Counted from the stretch's first letter, positions 39,384 to 47,961 are shown. The stretch: DNA of 48,239 nt from Luteibacter sp. UNCMF331Sha3.1 (GCF_900109915.1 NZ_FOBU01000002.1:1-48239); one strand, 5' to 3'. Translations and numbers: made by a program. The notes: a model not told the origin generated them from the letters alone.

Positions 39384-40859
39384 ATGATCTCCCGCGACCA
39401 ATTCGACGCTTACGCCGCGCAGGGACACACCCGTATTCCGCTGGTGCGCGAGGTGTTTTCCGACCTCGATACCCCGCTGTCGGTGTACCTCAAGCTCGCC
39501 GATGGCCCGTACACCTTCCTGTTCGAATCCGTCGAGGGCGGCGCCACCTGGGGACGTCATTCCATCATCGGCCTGCCGGCGCGGCGCGTGTATCGCCTGC
39601 GCGGTCACGAGCTGGAAGTGGAAGAAAGCGGCGAAGTCGTCGAACGCCGCCACCTCGACGACCCGCTCGCCGAGATCGAAACGCTGCGCAAGCAGTACGA
39701 CGTGCCGAAGCTCCCGGGCCTGCCGGACTTCACCGGCGGACTCGTCGGCTACTTCGGTTTCGAGACCATCGGTTACATCGAAAAGCGCCTCGCACAGTGG
39801 GACAAGCGCGACGAGCTCGGCACGCCCGACGTGCTGCTCATGCTCGCCGACGAAGTGGCGGTGTTCGACAACCTCAAGGGCCGCCTCTACCTCATCGTGC
39901 ACGCCGACCCGTCGGGTCCGCAGGCCTATGCCGAAGCGTCGCGCCGTCTCGACGCGCTGACGTTCCGCCTGCGCCAGTCCGGCGTGTCGTACCCGCAGAT
40001 GCTGCAGCCCGCCGCGCTCGACGAGTCCGATTTCAAATCCTCGTTCACGCGCGAGGAATACGAAGCCATGGTGCGCACCGCACAGGAATACATCCGTGCG
40101 GGCGACATCTTCCAGGTGGTGCCGTCGCAACGCCTCAGCATCGGTTTCAACGCGCGGCCGGTCGACGTCTATCGCGCGTTGCGCGCGACGAACCCGTCGC
40201 CGTACATGTACTTCATCGACATCGGCGAAACGCAGATCGTCGGCTCGTCGCCCGAGATCCTCGTGCGCCTGAAGAATGGCCGCGTGGTACTGCGTCCGAT
40301 CGCCGGCACGCGCCGCCGCGGCAAGGACGACGCCGAAGACATCGCGCTCGAGACCGAACTGCTCGCCGATCCGAAGGAACGCGCCGAACACCTCATGCTG
40401 ATCGACCTCGGTCGCAACGACGTGGGCCGCGTCAGCCAGACGGGCACGGTGGAGCTCGCGGAATCGTTCGTCGTCGAGCGCTACTCGCACGTGATGCACA
40501 TCGTGTCGCAGGTCGAGGGCGACATCCGCGACGACCTCAGCTACATGGACGTCATCAAGGCCACGTTCCCCGCCGGCACCGTCAGCGGCGCGCCGAAGAT
40601 CCGCGCGCTCGAGATCATCCAGGAACTCGAACCGTTCAAGCGCAACATCTACGCCGGCGCCATCGGCTGGCTCGGCTGGTGGGGCGACGCGGATACCGCC
40701 ATCGCCATCCGCACCGCGGTGATCCAGGACGGCCGACTCCACGTGCAGGCCGGCGGCGGCGTGGTCTACGACTCCGACCCGGCCGCCGAGTGGGAAGAGA
40801 CGATGAACAAGGGCCGCGCGCTATTCCGCGCGGTGGCACAGGCGGCCAAGGGCCTCTGA
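39384..40859 (+). CDS. trpE: Anthranilate synthase component I
   Basis: This 491-aa enzyme makes anthranilate from chorismate with ammonia from TrpG. It has an N-terminal TrpE domain (FLFESVEGGATWGRHSIIGL) and a chorismate-binding domain (REEYEAMVRTAQEYIRAGDIFQVVPSQR, GTRRRGKD, DLGRNDVGRVS, FPAGTVSGAPKIRA). It is the shorter, Pseudomonas/Xanthomonas type. ATG 39384 gives the family N-terminus; the frame upstream is REP sequence. No trpG, trpD or trpC is adjacent. No leader peptide with Trp codons could be recognised in the REP-filled upstream gap. Confidence 0.96.
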   Translation: MISRDQFDAYAAQGHTRIPLVREVFSDLDTPLSVYLKLADGPYTFLFESVEGGATWGRHSIIGLPARRVYRLRGHELEVEESGEVVERRHLDDPLAEIETLRKQYDVPKLPGLPDFTGGLVGYFGFETIGYIEKRLAQWDKRDELGTPDVLLMLADEVAVFDNLKGRLYLIVHADPSGPQAYAEASRRLDALTFRLRQSGVSYPQMLQPAALDESDFKSSFTREEYEAMVRTAQEYIRAGDIFQVVPSQRLSIGFNARPVDVYRALRATNPSPYMYFIDIGETQIVGSSPEILVRLKNGRVVLRPIAGTRRRGKDDAEDIALETELLADPKERAEHLMLIDLGRNDVGRVSQTGTVELAESFVVERYSHVMHIVSQVEGDIRDDLSYMDVIKATFPAGTVSGAPKIRALEIIQELEPFKRNIYAGAIGWLGWWGDADTAIAIRTAVIQDGRLHVQAGGGVVYDSDPAAEWEETMNKGRALFRAVAQAAKGL

Positions 40860-40974
40860 TTCCAACCCTTGCAGCAGCGCGCCTCGCGCGCGACCGCTTG
40901 CGAGGCCAGACGCATCAGGCCCTGCGCGCGCCTGCCGGATCGACGATGCATCTGCCCCGAAGCCAGCACACGAC

Positions 40975-41640
40975 ATGCCCATGACCACCCGAACCCTCAT
41001 CGCCGCTACCTCGCTCGCCGTGTTCGCCGCCACCGCGCAGGCGCGCGAGCCGTGGACCGATGACGTCGCCTCGCGCACGCAGGTGCTGGCGCTGCTGCAG
41101 TCGTTCAACGCCGACCTGCTCAGCCACCCCAGCGCCACGCTCACGCTGGAGCGCTGGTGCGGCGTGCATCAGCTCGCACCGGAGGCGAAGATCGTTGCGC
41201 ACCGGATCAAGGGTCAGGACAAGCCCCTGCCCGACGACGCGCGCGAAACGCTCGGCATCGGCAAGGACGAGCCGGTGCGCTACCGCCGCGTGCAGCTCGC
41301 CTGCGGCGACCACGTGCTGTCCGAAGCCGATAACTGGTACGTGCCGGCCCGGCTCACGCCGGAGATGAACCAGATCCTCGACACCACCGACCAGCCCTTC
41401 GGCAAGGTGGTGCAGGCGCTGCACTTCCGCCGCCAGACGATCAGCGCCGAACTGCTCTGGTCCCCGCTGCCCGCCGGCTGGGAAATGGACGCGCCGCTGC
41501 CACCGTCCCGCGACGGCGCACTCGCCATTCCGCACGACGTGCTCCGCCACCGCGCGGTGCTGTTCAATCAGGCCAACCAGCCCTTCAGCCTCGTGGTGGA
41601 AACCTACACGGCAGAAGTCCTGGCCTTCGGCCACCGCTGA
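40975..41640 (+). CDS. Secreted UbiC (chorismate lyase)-like fold protein
   Basis: This protein of about 221 aa has an N-terminal signal peptide (ends ATAQAREP). Its body recalls the UbiC/UTRA fold: EPVRYRRVQLACGDHVLSEA, NWYVPARLTPEMN, PFGKVVQALHFRR and, near the end, VLFNQANQPFSLVVETYTAEV. In UbiC the Arg and Glu in such positions bind chorismate, but a chorismate lyase outside the cytoplasm would be odd. It may bind another ligand. An ATG at 40981 is an equal start candidate. It follows trpE on the same strand after 115 bases. Confidence 0.6.
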   Translation: MPMTTRTLIAATSLAVFAATAQAREPWTDDVASRTQVLALLQSFNADLLSHPSATLTLERWCGVHQLAPEAKIVAHRIKGQDKPLPDDARETLGIGKDEPVRYRRVQLACGDHVLSEADNWYVPARLTPEMNQILDTTDQPFGKVVQALHFRRQTISAELLWSPLPAGWEMDAPLPPSRDGALAIPHDVLRHRAVLFNQANQPFSLVVETYTAEVLAFGHR

Positions 41641-41666
41641 TTCGGCAAGCCAGGCACCGAGCCCCC

Positions 41667-41823
41667 GGTGGGAGCCAGCCCGCTGGCGAAGGGAGCTCGC
41701 CGCAAGCCCCCATCGCGGCCAAGGCCGCTCCCACACACCCACAGGCATCGAACCGCCGGTGGGAGCCAGCCTGCTGGCGAAGGGTGCTCGCCGCGAACAC
41801 CCATCGCAGCCAGCGGCTCCTAC
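41667..41823. repeat. REP cluster with one A+D chimera and one A arm
   Basis: An A arm (41667, GCCCGCTGG variant) is paired with a D arm at 41712-41735. A second A arm at 41759 runs into CCATCGCAGCCAGCGGCTCC, which looks like a mixed C/D right end. The cluster lies in the gap between the UbiC-like and DUF4019-like genes. Confidence 0.85.
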
Positions 41824-41907
41824 GCCAAGCCGCGTATCCCATCCGGCCGACTTGGCACCTGGGCCGCCGCACCGGAAGCTGTGTTCCAGCCCCGAAGGAG
41901 CGCCGCC

Positions 41908-42393
41908 GTGTCGTCCGTGCCGATCTCCGCACGCAAGCCGCCCAACGCCAGCCTTCCCGGCACGCACGGTTACGCTTCCCTGCTGAGCATCAGCAACACG
42001 CCCCGGCTCGGCCCGCAGCCCAATTCCCTCGACCACGCCGTGAGCTGCGCCACCCACTGGGTACGGATGTCGGACGGTCGCCGTCCCGACGCGATGTGGC
42101 TCGAAGCCGGCGCGATGATGCAGAAGATCGTGCCGCGCGCGGAATGGGTGCGTTACCTCCGCAAGATCCGCCTCGATCGCGGCGCACTCGTCGGCCGCGA
42201 GTGGTTCGAAGTCACCCGCGTCCGCGATCCGGCCGGGTTGCCCGCAGGCGACTACCTCAACGTCATCTTCGTCGCGCATTACGCTCGTGCGCTCATCTAC
42301 GAAACCGTCTCGCTCGCACCAGGCAGCAGCGGATGGCTGCCCGTCGGCTACGTGATCCGCCCGATCCAACGCGAGATCAGCTTCGCGCCGTAG
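41908..42393 (+). CDS. DUF4019-like protein
   Basis: This 161-aa protein shows the DUF4019 pattern: a helix with W (SCATHWVRMSDGRRPDAMWLEAG), MMQKIVPRAEWVRYLRKIRL, GALVGREWFEVTRVRD and a strand region LNVIFVAHYARALIYETVSL. The family is of unknown function and usually exported or fused to membrane parts; no signal peptide is visible here. The start is GTG 41908, with GAAGGAG seven bases before it. The frame upstream consists of REP sequence. Confidence 0.7.
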   Translation: MSSVPISARKPPNASLPGTHGYASLLSISNTPRLGPQPNSLDHAVSCATHWVRMSDGRRPDAMWLEAGAMMQKIVPRAEWVRYLRKIRLDRGALVGREWFEVTRVRDPAGLPAGDYLNVIFVAHYARALIYETVSLAPGSSGWLPVGYVIRPIQREISFAP

Positions 42394-42435
42394 GCGAAGG
42401 CACGGCCCGTCACCCGAACCACTCCAACCGAAGAG

Positions 42436-42622
42436 GGTGGGAGCCAGCCTGCTGGCGAAGGTTGCTCGCCACAAGCCCCCATCGCGGCCAAGGCCGCTCC
42501 CACACAACCGGTGGGAGCCAGCCTGCTGGCGAAGGGTGCTCGCCGCAAACACCCATCGCGGCCAAGGCCGCTCCCATACACACAGGCATCGAACCTCCGG
42601 TGGGAGCCAGCCTGCTGGCGAT
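42436..42622. repeat. REP cluster with two A+D chimeras and an A arm
   Basis: A arms at 42436, 42510 and 42599; D arms at 42481-42504 and 42555-42578. The first two A arms are each closed by a D arm. They occupy most of the 305-base gap between the DUF4019-like gene and the convergent hydrolase gene; the rest (42623-42698) contains only the short frame discussed in the findings. Confidence 0.9.
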
Positions 42623-42698
42623 CCGCGCAGCGGCCCATCACCCGAATCACCCCTTCGGCAGCACCACCTCTACCACCGGGTGATCGTCGATCGCTCGC

Positions 42699-43694
42699 TC
42701 AAAGCGCCCCATCCAGCGCCTCATAAAACCGCTCGGGCGCCTCGATCATCGGCGAATGCCCCAGCCCGTCCAGCAACACGAACCGCGCGCCAGGAATCCG
42801 CGCCGCCGCCTCCTTGCCGAGCGCCGGATAATCCCCCAGCTTCGCGGCGACATCCGCGGGCGCGGCATCCTTCCCGACCGCCGTGCGGTCCTTCGATCCC
42901 ACGATCAGCACCGTCGGCACGCGGATGTCCGGAAACTCGTAGACCAACGGCTGCGTAAAGATCATGTCGTACGTCAGCGCCCCCGCCCACGATGACACCT
43001 CACGCCCGTCGCCTTCGTACATGCCCGCCTGCATCAGCGCCCAGCGGTCGTATGCCGGCTTCCATCGACCGTCGTAGTAGCTCTTCAGCTGATAGGCCTT
43101 GATGCTCGCGTACGACGTCTTCAGCTCGCTCGCGTACCACGCATCGACACTGCGCCACGGCACGCCCTTGGCCTTCCAGTCCTCCAGTCCCAGTGGATCC
43201 ACCAGCACGAGCCTCTCGACGCCCTGCGGAAACATCAGCGCGTAGCGCGCGCCGATCATCCCACCCATCGAATGCGCGACCACGGTCACCTTGTCCACGC
43301 CGAGCCGCTTCAGCAGATCGTGCGTGTTCGTCGCGAGCTGCTGAAAGGTGTATTGATAACCGCGCGGCCTGGACGATTTGCAGAAGCCGATCTGATCCGG
43401 AACCACCACGCGATAGCCTTCCGCACGCAGGTGTTCCGCGGTCGCCGCCCAATAGGGCCCGCAGAAATTCTTCCCATGCAGCAACACCGCGGTGCGTCCG
43501 TTCGCGTGCTCCGGTGTCAGGTCCATGTAGGCCATCTCTAGCGACTGGCCCTGGCTCTTCACCGGGAACATCGTCACCGGGTACGGATAGTCGAGCCGTT
43601 CGAGGCGCGCGCCGAGGTCTTCGACCTTCGGGCCGTCGTCGGCCAGCGCGGGCAGGGCGACGAGCAACAGGGAGGCTGCAAGCGTACGGAACAT
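42699..43694 (-). CDS. Secreted alpha/beta hydrolase
   Basis: This 331-aa protein has a signal peptide (ends LPALADD) and an alpha/beta-hydrolase fold. The oxyanion region is LLHGKNFCGPYW (72-82), the nucleophile Ser142 in VAHSMGG, the acid probably Asp269 (VGSKDRTAV) and the His at 313 (DGLGHSPMIE). Close relatives are annotated only as alpha/beta hydrolases; an esterase-type reaction in the periplasm is likely but the substrate is unknown. Its 3' end may hide a frameshift, since a coding-like tail continues in another frame to 42647. A type C REPIN lies just before its start. Confidence 0.87.
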   Translation of the reverse strand: MFRTLAASLLLVALPALADDGPKVEDLGARLERLDYPYPVTMFPVKSQGQSLEMAYMDLTPEHANGRTAVLLHGKNFCGPYWAATAEHLRAEGYRVVVPDQIGFCKSSRPRGYQYTFQQLATNTHDLLKRLGVDKVTVVAHSMGGMIGARYALMFPQGVERLVLVDPLGLEDWKAKGVPWRSVDAWYASELKTSYASIKAYQLKSYYDGRWKPAYDRWALMQAGMYEGDGREVSSWAGALTYDMIFTQPLVYEFPDIRVPTVLIVGSKDRTAVGKDAAPADVAAKLGDYPALGKEAAARIPGARFVLLDGLGHSPMIEAPERFYEALDGAL

Positions 43695-43708
43695 GAAGGT
43701 CTCCGACT

Positions 43709-43777
43709 GTAGGAGCCGCTATAGCGGCGAGCTCTTGGCGACGCGCGAAAGAGCTCGCCGCTATAGCGGCTCCTACA
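43709..43777. repeat. REPIN, type C (same type as beside the RAYT gene)
   Basis: GTAGGAGCCGCTATAGCGGC plus GAGCTC, a spacer TTGGCGACGCGCGAAA, and the inverted arm ending GGCTCCTACA. This is the only type C element outside the RAYT locus, about 18 kb away from it. Confidence 0.92.
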
Positions 43778-43855
43778 CGAGCACCAGCCTGAGCTTATAG
43801 CCATCCATCGGCCCGGTGGCATACTCGCCCTCACGCACCATGAAGGGATGTCGCC

Positions 43856-44152
43856 ATGTCGGATTTCGAAACGCCGTCACATACGTACACGCGCCCGCCG
43901 ATGACGCGCGGGGTCGATCCCCAGCGGATGAACTGGCTCTGGCAGCTGATCCTGCAGGCCACGGACCTCGACACGGCGGACGTGCGCGCCGCACTGGCGG
44001 CGGCCGGCGTCGGCGGCGCCGACAAGCGCATCGCCAGCTGGCAGGCCCAGGACGGCGACGACAACTATTTCCCGCTGACCATCGCGGAACTGGAGCGCAA
44101 CCTGCGCTCGGTGGTGGCGTGGAAGGCGAAGCAGAGCGAGCAAGAGACCTGA
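43856..44152 (+). CDS. Small protein, possibly DUF1456-like
   Basis: This 98-aa protein is likely cytoplasmic. The segment DVRAALAAAGVGGADKRIASWQAQDGDDNYFPLTIAELERNL resembles the DUF1456 repeat (helix, basic turn, W, D/D/Y, then L-x-x-x-E). The match is recalled, not searched. GAAGGGA seven bases before ATG 43856 is a good ribosome site. It stands alone between a type C and a type A REPIN. Confidence 0.7.
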   Translation: MSDFETPSHTYTRPPMTRGVDPQRMNWLWQLILQATDLDTADVRAALAAAGVGGADKRIASWQAQDGDDNYFPLTIAELERNLRSVVAWKAKQSEQET

Positions 44153-44158
44153 CGCCCT

Positions 44159-44225
44159 GGTGGGAGCCAGCCTGCTGGCGAAGGGTGCTCGCGACAAGAA
44201 CCCATCGCCAGCCTGCTGGCTCCCG
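44159..44225. repeat. REPIN, type A, between convergent genes
   Basis: An intact left arm; the right arm reads ATCGCCAGCCTGCTGGCTCC with an altered stem. It lies between the stops of the 98-aa gene and the aminopeptidase gene. Confidence 0.88.
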
Positions 44226-44230
44226 CCGAA

Positions 44231-45607
44231 TTACGAATAGCGCTCCGACAGAAACCGGAAGAACGCCCGAAGCCCCTGCGCTTCGCCACCGCGCGGATGC
44301 GCCGGGCGGTCGCCGTCGTTCCACGAATACGTATCCAGGTGCATCCAGTTCTGCGTATCCGGCACGAAGCGCTCCAGATACAGCGCCGCCGTGATCGCGC
44401 CCGCATGCCGCGAAGGCCCGGCATTCGCGAAATCGGCAATACCCGATTCCAGCATCCGCCGGTACGGCCGCCACAGCGGCAACCGCCACATCGGATCGCT
44501 CACGGCTTCCGCCGCGCCGATGACACCGTCGGCCAGCTGGTCGCGATTGGTGAACAACGCCGGCAGCTCCGGCCCCAGCGCCACGCGCGCCGCACCCGTG
44601 AGCGTGGCGAAATCCACGATCAGATCCGGCGCCTGTTCCACCGCGTAAGCCAGCGCATCGCACAGCACAAGGCGACCCTCGGCATCGGTGTTGTCCACCT
44701 CCACCGTGTGGCCCGCGCGCGTGCGGATGACCTCGCCCGGACGCATCGCGTTACCGGCGATGGCGTTCTCCACGGCGGGCACCAGCAGCGTCAGGCGCAC
44801 CGGCAGCTTCGCCTTCATCACCAGGCCGGCGAGCGCGATGGCGTGCGCGGCACCGCCCATGTCTTTCTTCATCCAGCGCATGCCATCGGCCGGCTTGATG
44901 TCGAGGCCGCCGGTGTCGAAGCACACGCCCTTGCCGACGATCACGAGCTTCGGATTCGAATTCTTGCCCCACGTCAGCTCGATCAGGCGAGGCGGACGAT
45001 GGCTCGCGCGACCCACGGCGTGGATGGTGGGGAAATTACCGGTGAGCAGTTCGTCGCCGACCCACTCCTGCACCTTCGCCTTGTGCTCGTCGGCGTGCGC
45101 GTGGATGGCCTTGGAGAGATCCTCCGGGCCCATATCTTCGGTCGGCGTGTTGACGAGGTCGCGCACCTGCGCGGTCGCATCGATCAACGGGGCCAGCGCG
45201 CGCAGCGTGGCCGGGGCCACGGCGAGCTGCGACGACTTGCGCTCGAACGTGCGATAGCGCTCGAAGCGATACGCGCCCAGCGCCCAGCCGAGCGCCGCGA
45301 GCTCGGTGTCCTCGATGACGCCATCCTCGTCCAGCTCGTACGTGCCCAGCGGCAGACGGAACGGCAGGCCACCCAGCGCGGACAGCGGCTGGTGACGATC
45401 GACGCCGATCAGCACGCGCGAGATCTCGCCCTTCGCACCCGGCAGCACCGCGAGCGCGCCAGGCATCGGACGGAAGCCGGTGGACGTGAGCCATTTGCGC
45501 TGCGGCGTGTCGAGGCGACTTTCAGCCGCCGCCATGCTCGTCGGATCGACGGTCTCGATGGGGATAGCGGTGCGCTTGCCGGATTTGCGTTCGATCAGAG
45601 GTGACAT
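44231..45607 (-). CDS. M17 leucyl aminopeptidase family protein
   Basis: This 458-aa protein has a C-terminal M17 catalytic domain with VGKGVCFDTGGLDIKP (225-239, metal ligands Lys226 and Asp231) and NTDAEGRL (306-313), plus an N-terminal domain that is shorter and diverged from PepA. The family removes N-terminal residues from peptides with two metal ions. The PepB-like layout suggests a second, specialised enzyme rather than the main PepA. The start at 45607 is preceded by GGGAGG. It lies 67 bases after the HAD gene on the same strand, and a possible promoter (TTAGAA-17-TAACAA on the minus strand) is in that gap. Confidence 0.92.
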   Translation of the reverse strand: MSPLIERKSGKRTAIPIETVDPTSMAAAESRLDTPQRKWLTSTGFRPMPGALAVLPGAKGEISRVLIGVDRHQPLSALGGLPFRLPLGTYELDEDGVIEDTELAALGWALGAYRFERYRTFERKSSQLAVAPATLRALAPLIDATAQVRDLVNTPTEDMGPEDLSKAIHAHADEHKAKVQEWVGDELLTGNFPTIHAVGRASHRPPRLIELTWGKNSNPKLVIVGKGVCFDTGGLDIKPADGMRWMKKDMGGAAHAIALAGLVMKAKLPVRLTLLVPAVENAIAGNAMRPGEVIRTRAGHTVEVDNTDAEGRLVLCDALAYAVEQAPDLIVDFATLTGAARVALGPELPALFTNRDQLADGVIGAAEAVSDPMWRLPLWRPYRRMLESGIADFANAGPSRHAGAITAALYLERFVPDTQNWMHLDTYSWNDGDRPAHPRGGEAQGLRAFFRFLSERYS

Positions 45608-45674
45608 CAGGCCTCCCGTGCCTCGCGGTTGCCAGACCGCGTCGATGAATTGTTACCGTCGGTGAACCACTATT

Positions 45675-46373
45675 CTAACGGCCAGCGGCGGACGCCGCGT
45701 CAATCCAATCGGCAAGAGCCGTCATGTCGGGGAATTCCAGATCCGGCGCCGGCCCGTGCGACCAGCGCTCGCCCGTGCGGTTGAGCCACACGGTGCGCAT
45801 CCCCGCATCGCGCGCGCCGACCACATCGAGCAGGGGATCGTCGCCCACGTGAAGGATGTCCTGCGGCGCGATACCGAGGGCGTCGGCGGCCGCGAGGAAG
45901 ATCTGGGGGTGTGGCTTGGCCACGCCCACGCCGCTGGCGTTGAGCCGCGTGTGGAAATACGTGTGCAGCCCGATCACTTCGAGATCGGCATTGCCGTTCG
46001 AGATGCTGACCAGCGGCATGCGCGAGGCGATGCGATCGAGCGCGGGCAGGGTGTCGGGGTAGAGCTCGACGTTGTTGCGCGCCGCGAAATAGATGCGCCA
46101 CAGCTCGTCGACGGGGGCATCGTGGATACCGCAGGCCGCGAAGGCGTGACGGATGGTGAGGCGGCGTTGTTCGCTGAAATCGTGCGAGAGGTGGGTGTTT
46201 TCCCGCGCCACCTTCTCGCGGAGCTCGCGCATGGCCTCGATGGGCCACGCGCTAGCGACATCCGGATGGTGCTGCTTCAGCCAGCGATCCACGCAGTGCT
46301 CGGCCTCGATCAGGGCCGGCAGAACCGGCCACAGGGTGTCGTCGAGGTCGAGGGATACGGCGCGGATCGGCAC
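45675..46373 (-). CDS. HAD-superfamily hydrolase, YigB-like
   Basis: This 232-aa phosphatase has motif I DLDDTLW (D9, D11), a helical cap and motif II SISNGN. The Lys of motif III is in VAKPHPQIF and motif IV in HVGDDPLLDV. Pattern and length agree with YigB, an FMN/small-phosphate phosphatase, though HAD substrates overlap. The start is GTG 46373, three bases after the TAA of the upstream binding-protein gene and with no good ribosome site of its own, so coupled translation is likely. Confidence 0.9.
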   Translation of the reverse strand: MPIRAVSLDLDDTLWPVLPALIEAEHCVDRWLKQHHPDVASAWPIEAMRELREKVARENTHLSHDFSEQRRLTIRHAFAACGIHDAPVDELWRIYFAARNNVELYPDTLPALDRIASRMPLVSISNGNADLEVIGLHTYFHTRLNASGVGVAKPHPQIFLAAADALGIAPQDILHVGDDPLLDVVGARDAGMRTVWLNRTGERWSHGPAPDLEFPDMTALADWIDAASAAGR

Positions 46374-46376
46374 GGC

Positions 46377-47870
46377 TTAGCGCGCGCCGACCTTCAGCAC
46401 CTGGCCGAGACGGACGTTGTTGTCCTTCAGGCCATTCATGGCGCGGAGCTGGTTCACGTCCACCGCGTTCTTCTTCGCGATGGAATAGAGCGTGTCGCCC
46501 TGCGCCACCTTGTAGGTGCGCGCCGCGGCGGCCGGCTTCTTCGCCTCGGCCTTCGCGACCTTGGCCGGCTTGGCGACCGGCGCGGCGTCGGCGACCTTCG
46601 GCGTGGCGACGGCGCTGGACTTCTCCGTCGCATCGACCGGCGCGGCCGGCTTCGCGACCGGCTTGCCCTTCACCGTGACGGCATCGGCCAGCACCTTGGC
46701 GAACTTGCCGCCCACCTTGGCGTTGTCCGACGAGGTGAAGGCTTCGGCGTGCACGCCCTTGAAGCCCTGATGCGCCGACGTGGTGACGCTGGCGACGACC
46801 TTGGCGAACTGCGACGGCTCCGCCGTGGTGGCGACCGAGGCCTTGGTTTCCTTCGCGGCCTTCGCACCCTTGCCGGCGACCTGCGCCTTGGCGACGGCCG
46901 TTTCCTTCGCGACGGCCGCGGCGGCGAGCGCCGGTGCAGCGGCCGGGGCCGCGGTCGGCGTGGTCATCGGCTGGCCCACGTTGGCACGCGTGCCGACGGT
47001 GGAGGCGATGGACGCGCGACGGGCGGCATCCTTCGAGGCCAGCGAGGCGCCATCGGCGTACGGCACCAGGTTATGCGAGCGCAGCAGCGAGCTGCCGGCG
47101 CTGGAGGTGACGAACGCGATGAAGTCCTTCACCTCGGCGGCCTTCGGGCCGGTCTCGTTCGTGACCAGGTAGAGCTCGGTATACAGCGGGTAGGCGCCGC
47201 TACCGACCGTCGACATCGAGGGCGCGACGCCGTCGATGGAAAGGATCTTCACCTTCTTGTTCGAGGATGCGCCCGCGAGCGTGCTGGCGCCGAGGCCGCG
47301 CTTGTCGAGCGTGACGCCTTCTTCGAGCTTCGCCACGTTCACGTAAAGGCGCGGCGCAGCCACCGGCTGGTTGCCGCGGCCGAAGAGCAGGCGACGCAGG
47401 CTGTATTCCACGCCGTCCTGCGGGCTGGCCACGGCGTAGAGGTTGATCGGGGCGTCTTCGCCGCCGAGGTCCTTCCAGTTCGTGATGCGGCCCATGTAGA
47501 TCTCATGGAGCTGCTTCAGCGTGATGTTGCTCACCGGGTTCGACGGGTAGGTGACCATCACCAGGGCGTCCCACGCCACCGGCGTGAAGGTGAGCGACTG
47601 CTCCGCGGCGCCGATGCCCGGGCGGGCCGAACCGGCGAGATCCGCCGAGCCCTTGGCGACGGCGTCGATGCCGGAGGCCGTATTGAAGGGCTGCAGTTCG
47701 ATCTTGCCCTTGCCGGCTTTCTCCCATGCCTTCGCGACATCGGTGACCACGCCGCGCGCGGTGGTGATATCGCCACGCCAGACGAGCTGCGGGCCGGCGG
47801 CGAGAACGGTGGCGGAGGCGCTAAGGCCGATCAGCGTGGCGGTGAACAGTCGCGCGAGACGAAGAGACAT
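46377..47870 (-). CDS. Periplasmic PstS-type binding domain fused to C-terminal LysM
   Basis: This 497-aa protein has a signal peptide (ends TVLAAG) and a PBP-like domain (about 28-285: LVWRGDITTARGVV, GSADLAGSARPG, DALVMVTYPSNPVSNITLKQLHEIYMGRITNWKDLGG) of the PstS-like-2 type. A low-complexity Ala/Lys/Val linker of about 160 residues follows, then a LysM domain (about 451-497: YKVAQGDTLYSIAKKNAVDVNQLRAMNGL) that should bind peptidoglycan. The linker resembles those of wall-spanning or histone-like proteins. ATG 47870 is chosen for the signal peptide. The ligand is unknown; phosphate is possible but no pst genes are nearby. The HAD gene follows. Confidence 0.85.
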   Translation of the reverse strand: MSLRLARLFTATLIGLSASATVLAAGPQLVWRGDITTARGVVTDVAKAWEKAGKGKIELQPFNTASGIDAVAKGSADLAGSARPGIGAAEQSLTFTPVAWDALVMVTYPSNPVSNITLKQLHEIYMGRITNWKDLGGEDAPINLYAVASPQDGVEYSLRRLLFGRGNQPVAAPRLYVNVAKLEEGVTLDKRGLGASTLAGASSNKKVKILSIDGVAPSMSTVGSGAYPLYTELYLVTNETGPKAAEVKDFIAFVTSSAGSSLLRSHNLVPYADGASLASKDAARRASIASTVGTRANVGQPMTTPTAAPAAAPALAAAAVAKETAVAKAQVAGKGAKAAKETKASVATTAEPSQFAKVVASVTTSAHQGFKGVHAEAFTSSDNAKVGGKFAKVLADAVTVKGKPVAKPAAPVDATEKSSAVATPKVADAAPVAKPAKVAKAEAKKPAAAARTYKVAQGDTLYSIAKKNAVDVNQLRAMNGLKDNNVRLGQVLKVGAR

Positions 47871-47945
47871 GGACGGCAAGAACCTCGGTGGAGATAGGAC
47901 GGGCGAGCAAGGCCGCAATTGTGGGCCATCGTGGGCCCGCGCGCA

Positions 47946-47961
47946 CCATTGACGTCAGTGG
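47946..47961. promoter_or_regulatory. Palindrome upstream of the PBP-LysM gene
   Basis: CCATTGAC-GTCAGTGG, 16 bases with a TGACGTCA core and a single mismatch, 76 bases before the start codon. It is a plausible operator; no regulator assigned. It lies in the 369-base region at the right end, where no gene is seen. Confidence 0.35.

Noticed and set aside
43773-43841. 22-aa minus-strand frame ending in the type C REPIN (GPMDGYKLRLVLV)
   Set aside because: Codon use is coding-like and the stop touches the REPIN, as for real genes here. It has no ribosome site and lies in the leader of the 98-aa gene, so it is too short to support alone.
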